Positions 6,462 to 8,343 of a stretch of DNA of 8,343 nt are shown piece by piece. Source of the DNA: Caldithrix sp. (lineage in GTDB: Bacteria; Zhuqueibacterota; Zhuqueibacteria; Oceanimicrobiales; Oceanimicrobiaceae); NCBI GenBank assembly GCA_004357015.1, contig SMXE01000229.1:1-8343 (forward strand), read 5' to 3'. The position numbers were made by a program, and so were the translations under genes. Below the pieces are notes generated by a model. That model searched no databases, had not been told where the DNA came from, and was given only the letters and a program-made list of their open reading frames with translations. Position 1 is the stretch's first letter. Each line of letters starts with the position of its first letter.

Positions 6462-7087
6462 TTTTTGAACGCTCCAGAGAGTTTCTCAATGGCGCCAGCC
6501 TGCAAAAGTAGGCGCTTGCAATTGAGCAGGTCATAGGTCGATTCGGAGGCTGCAACCCGAATTTCAAGCTTTGGAATGTTTCGTCCAGCCCTGACAACAT
6601 CTGCATCATAGTCAGACAACAGCAGCAGCGTCTTTTCCCCAGCGAGACCAAGGGACGTTAAGATCCCAAATATCTCTTTTGTCTTAGCTGCTTCCAGCTT
6701 AAAATCCTCGACCAGTTTGACTTGCTTGTTCTTCACCTTGTCAGTATAAACCGACTTCCTCGCCAGAACTTTCAATTTTGTCGGCAAACTCATCTTATAG
6801 TCACGCGGATGTGGCCCAAAAATACGGCCACCGCCAACCCAGACGGGCGATCTTGTCGATCCTGCCCGCGCCGCACCACGACCTTTCTGCCGGAATGGCT
6901 TCTTGCCACCACCCCTAACCATACTTCTCGTCTTTGACGATGCATTGCCCTGCCTGCTATTGGTCTGCTGAACTTTCACCGCCAAGTACACAACATGCTC
7001 ATTCGGCTCAATGGCAAATATATGTGCTGGCAGTTCTATTTTCTTGCCAGTGGCAGTTCCGTCAGTTTTGTAGACCTCTAATTCCAT
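6458..7087 (-). CDS. rplD: 50S ribosomal protein L4
   Basis: L4 puts a long loop into the peptide tunnel opposite L22; in E. coli it also represses the S10 operon. The 209-residue product begins MELEVYKTDGTATGKKIELP. The basic loop spans about residues 41-97: QTNSRQGNASSKTRSMVRGG, KKPFRQKGRGAARAGSTRSP, then VGGGRIFGPHPRDY. The C-terminal part includes KTLLLLSDYDADVVRAGRNI and the end [12 protein letters not shown]68 matches E. coli K63, but the following T-G-R reads R-G-A. ATG at 7087 has AGG 6 bases upstream and gives the family N-terminus. An in-frame TTG at 7093 leaves no space for a binding site. The E. coli-type S10 leader that L4 binds is not seen upstream of rpsJ. Confidence 0.97.
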   Translation of the reverse strand: MELEVYKTDGTATGKKIELPAHIFAIEPNEHVVYLAVKVQQTNSRQGNASSKTRSMVRGGGKKPFRQKGRGAARAGSTRSPVWVGGGRIFGPHPRDYKMSLPTKLKVLARKSVYTDKVKNKQVKLVEDFKLEAAKTKEIFGILTSLGLAGEKTLLLLSDYDADVVRAGRNIPKLEIRVAASESTYDLLNCKRLLLQAGAIEKLSGAFKK

Positions 7088-7101
7088 CCTCAACCTGCGA
7101 A

Positions 7102-7722
7102 CTATCGCTTAATTAGCACAATGCCAGAATTTGCTCCAGGGACGGTGCCAGCAACCATCAATATGTTCTTTTCTGGCACAACCCGGATTATCTTGCGGTT
7201 CTTAATGGTGACCCGTTCATTGCCTGTCCTGCCAGCCATCTTCATACCTTTAAAAACACGTGCTGGTGATGATGCCTGACCAATAGAACCTGGCGCACGC
7301 AAACGGTCGCTTTGTCCATGAGTTTTCGGGCCGCCCCTAAAACCGTGACGCTTAACAACCCCCTGAAACCCCTTACCCTTGGACCAACCCGTCACTGCAA
7401 CACGGTCACCCTCCTGAAAGACATCGACATTAATTTCATCGCCCGGCTTGAGATTTTCGATATCATCAAAGGATTTAAACTCTCGGACAATACGCTTCGA
7501 CGAAACACCGGCTTTTGCAAAATGGCCACTCTCGGGCTTGATGACATTTTTTTCTTTCTTATCTTCGAAGCCGATCTGGACGGCGCTGTACCCATCCCTA
7601 TCCCGCGTCTTTATCTGACTCACAAAACAAGGACCGGCTTCGATTATCGTAACCGTTATAACCCTGCCGTGCTCATCAAACACTCTGGACATCCCAATCT
7701 TTCTACCAATCATTCCAGCCAT
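7102..7722 (-). CDS. rplC: 50S ribosomal protein L3
   Basis: L3 is a primary assembly protein of the 50S and reaches toward the peptidyl-transferase centre with a long loop. The 206-residue product shows MAGMIGRKIGMSRVFDEHGR, then VTGWSKGKGFQGVVKRHGFR (110-129), GGPKTHGQSDRLRAPGSIGQ (130-149), and KGMKMAGRTGNERVTIKN (158-175). Q149 corresponds to the glutamine methylated in E. coli L3 by PrmB; modification here is unknown. ATG at 7722 is preceded by AAGAG about 7 bases upstream. A second ATG at 7713 would give a product three residues shorter. It lies 23 bases after rpsJ and 14 before rplD. Confidence 0.97.
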   Translation of the reverse strand: MAGMIGRKIGMSRVFDEHGRVITVTIIEAGPCFVSQIKTRDRDGYSAVQIGFEDKKEKNVIKPESGHFAKAGVSSKRIVREFKSFDDIENLKPGDEINVDVFQEGDRVAVTGWSKGKGFQGVVKRHGFRGGPKTHGQSDRLRAPGSIGQASSPARVFKGMKMAGRTGNERVTIKNRKIIRVVPEKNILMVAGTVPGANSGIVLIKR

Positions 7723-7745
7723 CTGTTCGCTCTTGTCCTTTTACC

Positions 7746-8054
7746 TCAAACCTTGATTTCAACATCAACACCCGCCGGCAACTCCAACTTCATCAAGGCG
7801 TCGACTGTTTTGGGTGTCGAATTCAAAATATCTATCAAACGCTTATGAATACGCGTTTCGAACTGCTCGCGGGACTTCTTGTCAACATGCGGCGATCGCA
7901 GCACGGTATACAACGAACGCTTTGTCGGCAGCGGTATGGGGCCAGAAATCGCAGCTCCCGTCGCTTTAGCAGTTCGTATGATCTTATCTGTTGATTTATC
8001 GATAAGCCTGTGATCGTAGGCCTTCAATTTAATTCTGATACTTTGACCGACCAC
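7746..8054 (-). CDS. rpsJ: 30S ribosomal protein S10
   Basis: S10 is in the 30S head. In E. coli it also works as NusE, joining NusB in transcription antitermination and contacting NusG. The 102-residue product begins [20 protein letters not shown] and has the signature [20 protein letters not shown] (37-56), then [20 protein letters not shown] (57-76) and [18 protein letters not shown] at the end. The position changed in some tigecycline-resistant strains, V57, is the common Val here. The start is GTG at 8054, with AGGAG (8063-8067) 8 bases upstream. It is the first gene of the S10 block and follows tuf after 63 bases. Confidence 0.98.
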   Translation of the reverse strand: MVGQSIRIKLKAYDHRLIDKSTDKIIRTAKATGAAISGPIPLPTKRSLYTVLRSPHVDKKSREQFETRIHKRLIDILNSTPKTVDALMKLELPAGVDVEIKV

Positions 8055-8117
8055 TTAATTCACTCCTAGGTTGAAGCGTTTATCATTATTGACCAAAATT
8101 CCACCACCGCAGAAAAA
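8055..8117 (-). other. tuf-rpsJ intergenic spacer, longest gap in the window
   Basis: This 63-base gap is the only place where an S10 promoter or leader could fit. On the minus strand it holds the rpsJ Shine-Dalgarno site near its end. An AT-rich stretch in the middle (AATAATGATAAA) only loosely resembles a -10 box, with no clear -35 box. There is no GC-rich hairpin followed by a T run, so no intrinsic terminator after tuf. It is too short for a long structured leader like that of E. coli S10. Read-through from tuf into rpsJ is the simplest interpretation. Confidence 0.6.
8063..8067 (-). promoter_or_regulatory. Shine-Dalgarno site supporting the GTG start of rpsJ
   Basis: Minus-strand AGGAG, 8 bases before GTG at 8054. 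No in-frame ATG is available at the family N-terminus, so this site supports GTG initiation for the first gene of the S10 block. Confidence 0.83.
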
Positions 8118-8343
8118 CTACTCAATAATCTTGGCGACTACGCCCGCCCCGACAGTACGACCACCTTCACGGATAGCAAACCGCAGTCCTTCTTCCATAG
8201 CAATAGGCGAAATCAATTCAACGTTCATGTGAACATTGTCGCCAGGCATGACCATCTCAACACCCTCGTCCAGATTCATAATGCCAGTTACGTCGGTGGT
8301 TCTGAAATAGAACTGGGGACGGTAACCATTAAAAAACGGCGTA
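8118..8343 (-). CDS. tuf: Elongation factor Tu, C-terminal end (runs off the window)
   Basis: EF-Tu is the GTPase that brings aminoacyl-tRNA to the ribosomal A site. Only the last 74 residues plus the TAG stop are visible. They form most of domain 3: [20 protein letters not shown], then [40 protein letters not shown] and the end AGVVAKIIE, all diagnostic. Two sites changed in kirromycin-resistant E. coli mutants, Q329 (in RPQFYF) and A375 (in RFAIREGG), keep the sensitive residue. The GTP-binding domain lies beyond the edge. Its place directly before rpsJ indicates that the str genes (rpsL, rpsG, fusA, tuf) probably lie just outside the window. Confidence 0.98.
   Translation of the reverse strand, partial: TPFFNGYRPQFYFRTTDVTGIMNLDEGVEMVMPGDNVHMNVELISPIAMEEGLRFAIREGGRTVGAGVVAKIIE

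Noticed and set aside
7312..7848. 178-codon open frame on the plus strand
   Set aside because: It runs antisense across rplC and the end of rpsJ. The translation shows no domain pattern, and open antisense frames are common opposite ribosomal genes.
8055..8117. Possible promoter for rpsJ in the AT-rich part of the tuf-rpsJ gap
   Set aside because: AATAATGATAAA resembles a -10 box only weakly and there is no -35 match at proper spacing. I list the gap as a spacer, not as a promoter.
1..8343. A novel accessory system, mobile element, CRISPR array or RNA gene within the cluster
   Set aside because: Every gene is a recognised ribosomal protein or EF-Tu in canonical order, and no gap is long enough to hold an extra gene. 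No inserted or repeated sequence was seen.

Overview
The window is a bacterial ribosomal-protein gene cluster. All genes lie on the minus strand, so the biological reading order runs from high to low coordinates. It opens with the 3' end of tuf (EF-Tu) and continues through the whole S10 gene set: rpsJ, rplC, rplD, rplW, rplB, rpsS, rplV, rpsC, rplP, rpmC, rpsQ. It goes straight on into the spc gene set (rplN, rplX, rplE, rpsN, rpsH, rplF, rplR) and ends inside the 5' end of rpsE. That is 20 genes: 18 complete and one cut at each edge. I found no RNA genes, mobile elements, CRISPR arrays, integrated foreign genes or unexplained stretches. The longest gap is 63 bases, and almost every base is coding.

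Layout: tuf 3' end (8118-8343); S10 block (3070-8054); spc block (1-3044). Gaps within the blocks run from a 4-base overlap (rplD/rplW) to 34 bases. The S10-spc junction (rpsQ-rplN) is only 25 bases and the tuf-rpsJ junction 63 bases. Neither shows a convincing promoter or terminator, so the simplest reading is one long transcript entering from the str genes upstream. Most genes have a Shine-Dalgarno-like sequence just before the start, often overlapping the stop codon of the preceding gene. Several starts are not ATG: TTG for rpsC, rpsN and rpsE, and GTG for rpsJ and rplF. Some starts chosen here are therefore shorter than the longest open frame.

The products are structural parts of both ribosomal subunits: L2, L3, L4, L5, L6, L14, L16, L18, L22, L23, L24 and L29 of the 50S, and S3, S5, S8, S10, S14, S17 and S19 of the 30S. 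They sit beside the elongation factor that delivers aminoacyl-tRNA.

Organism: clearly bacterial, with the classic gene order, bacterial protein forms and Shine-Dalgarno sites. Base composition looks balanced by eye. A short zinc-type S14, the L2 motif with Met after the conserved His-Pro, an L22 hairpin reading A-S-M-G-R-A, and an L29 tail of the A-R-L-K-T-V-L type recall, from memory only, uncultured relatives of the Fibrobacteres-Chlorobi-Bacteroidetes group. That placement is tentative. I found no undescribed system; the points for a second look are small sequence peculiarities and start-codon choices.
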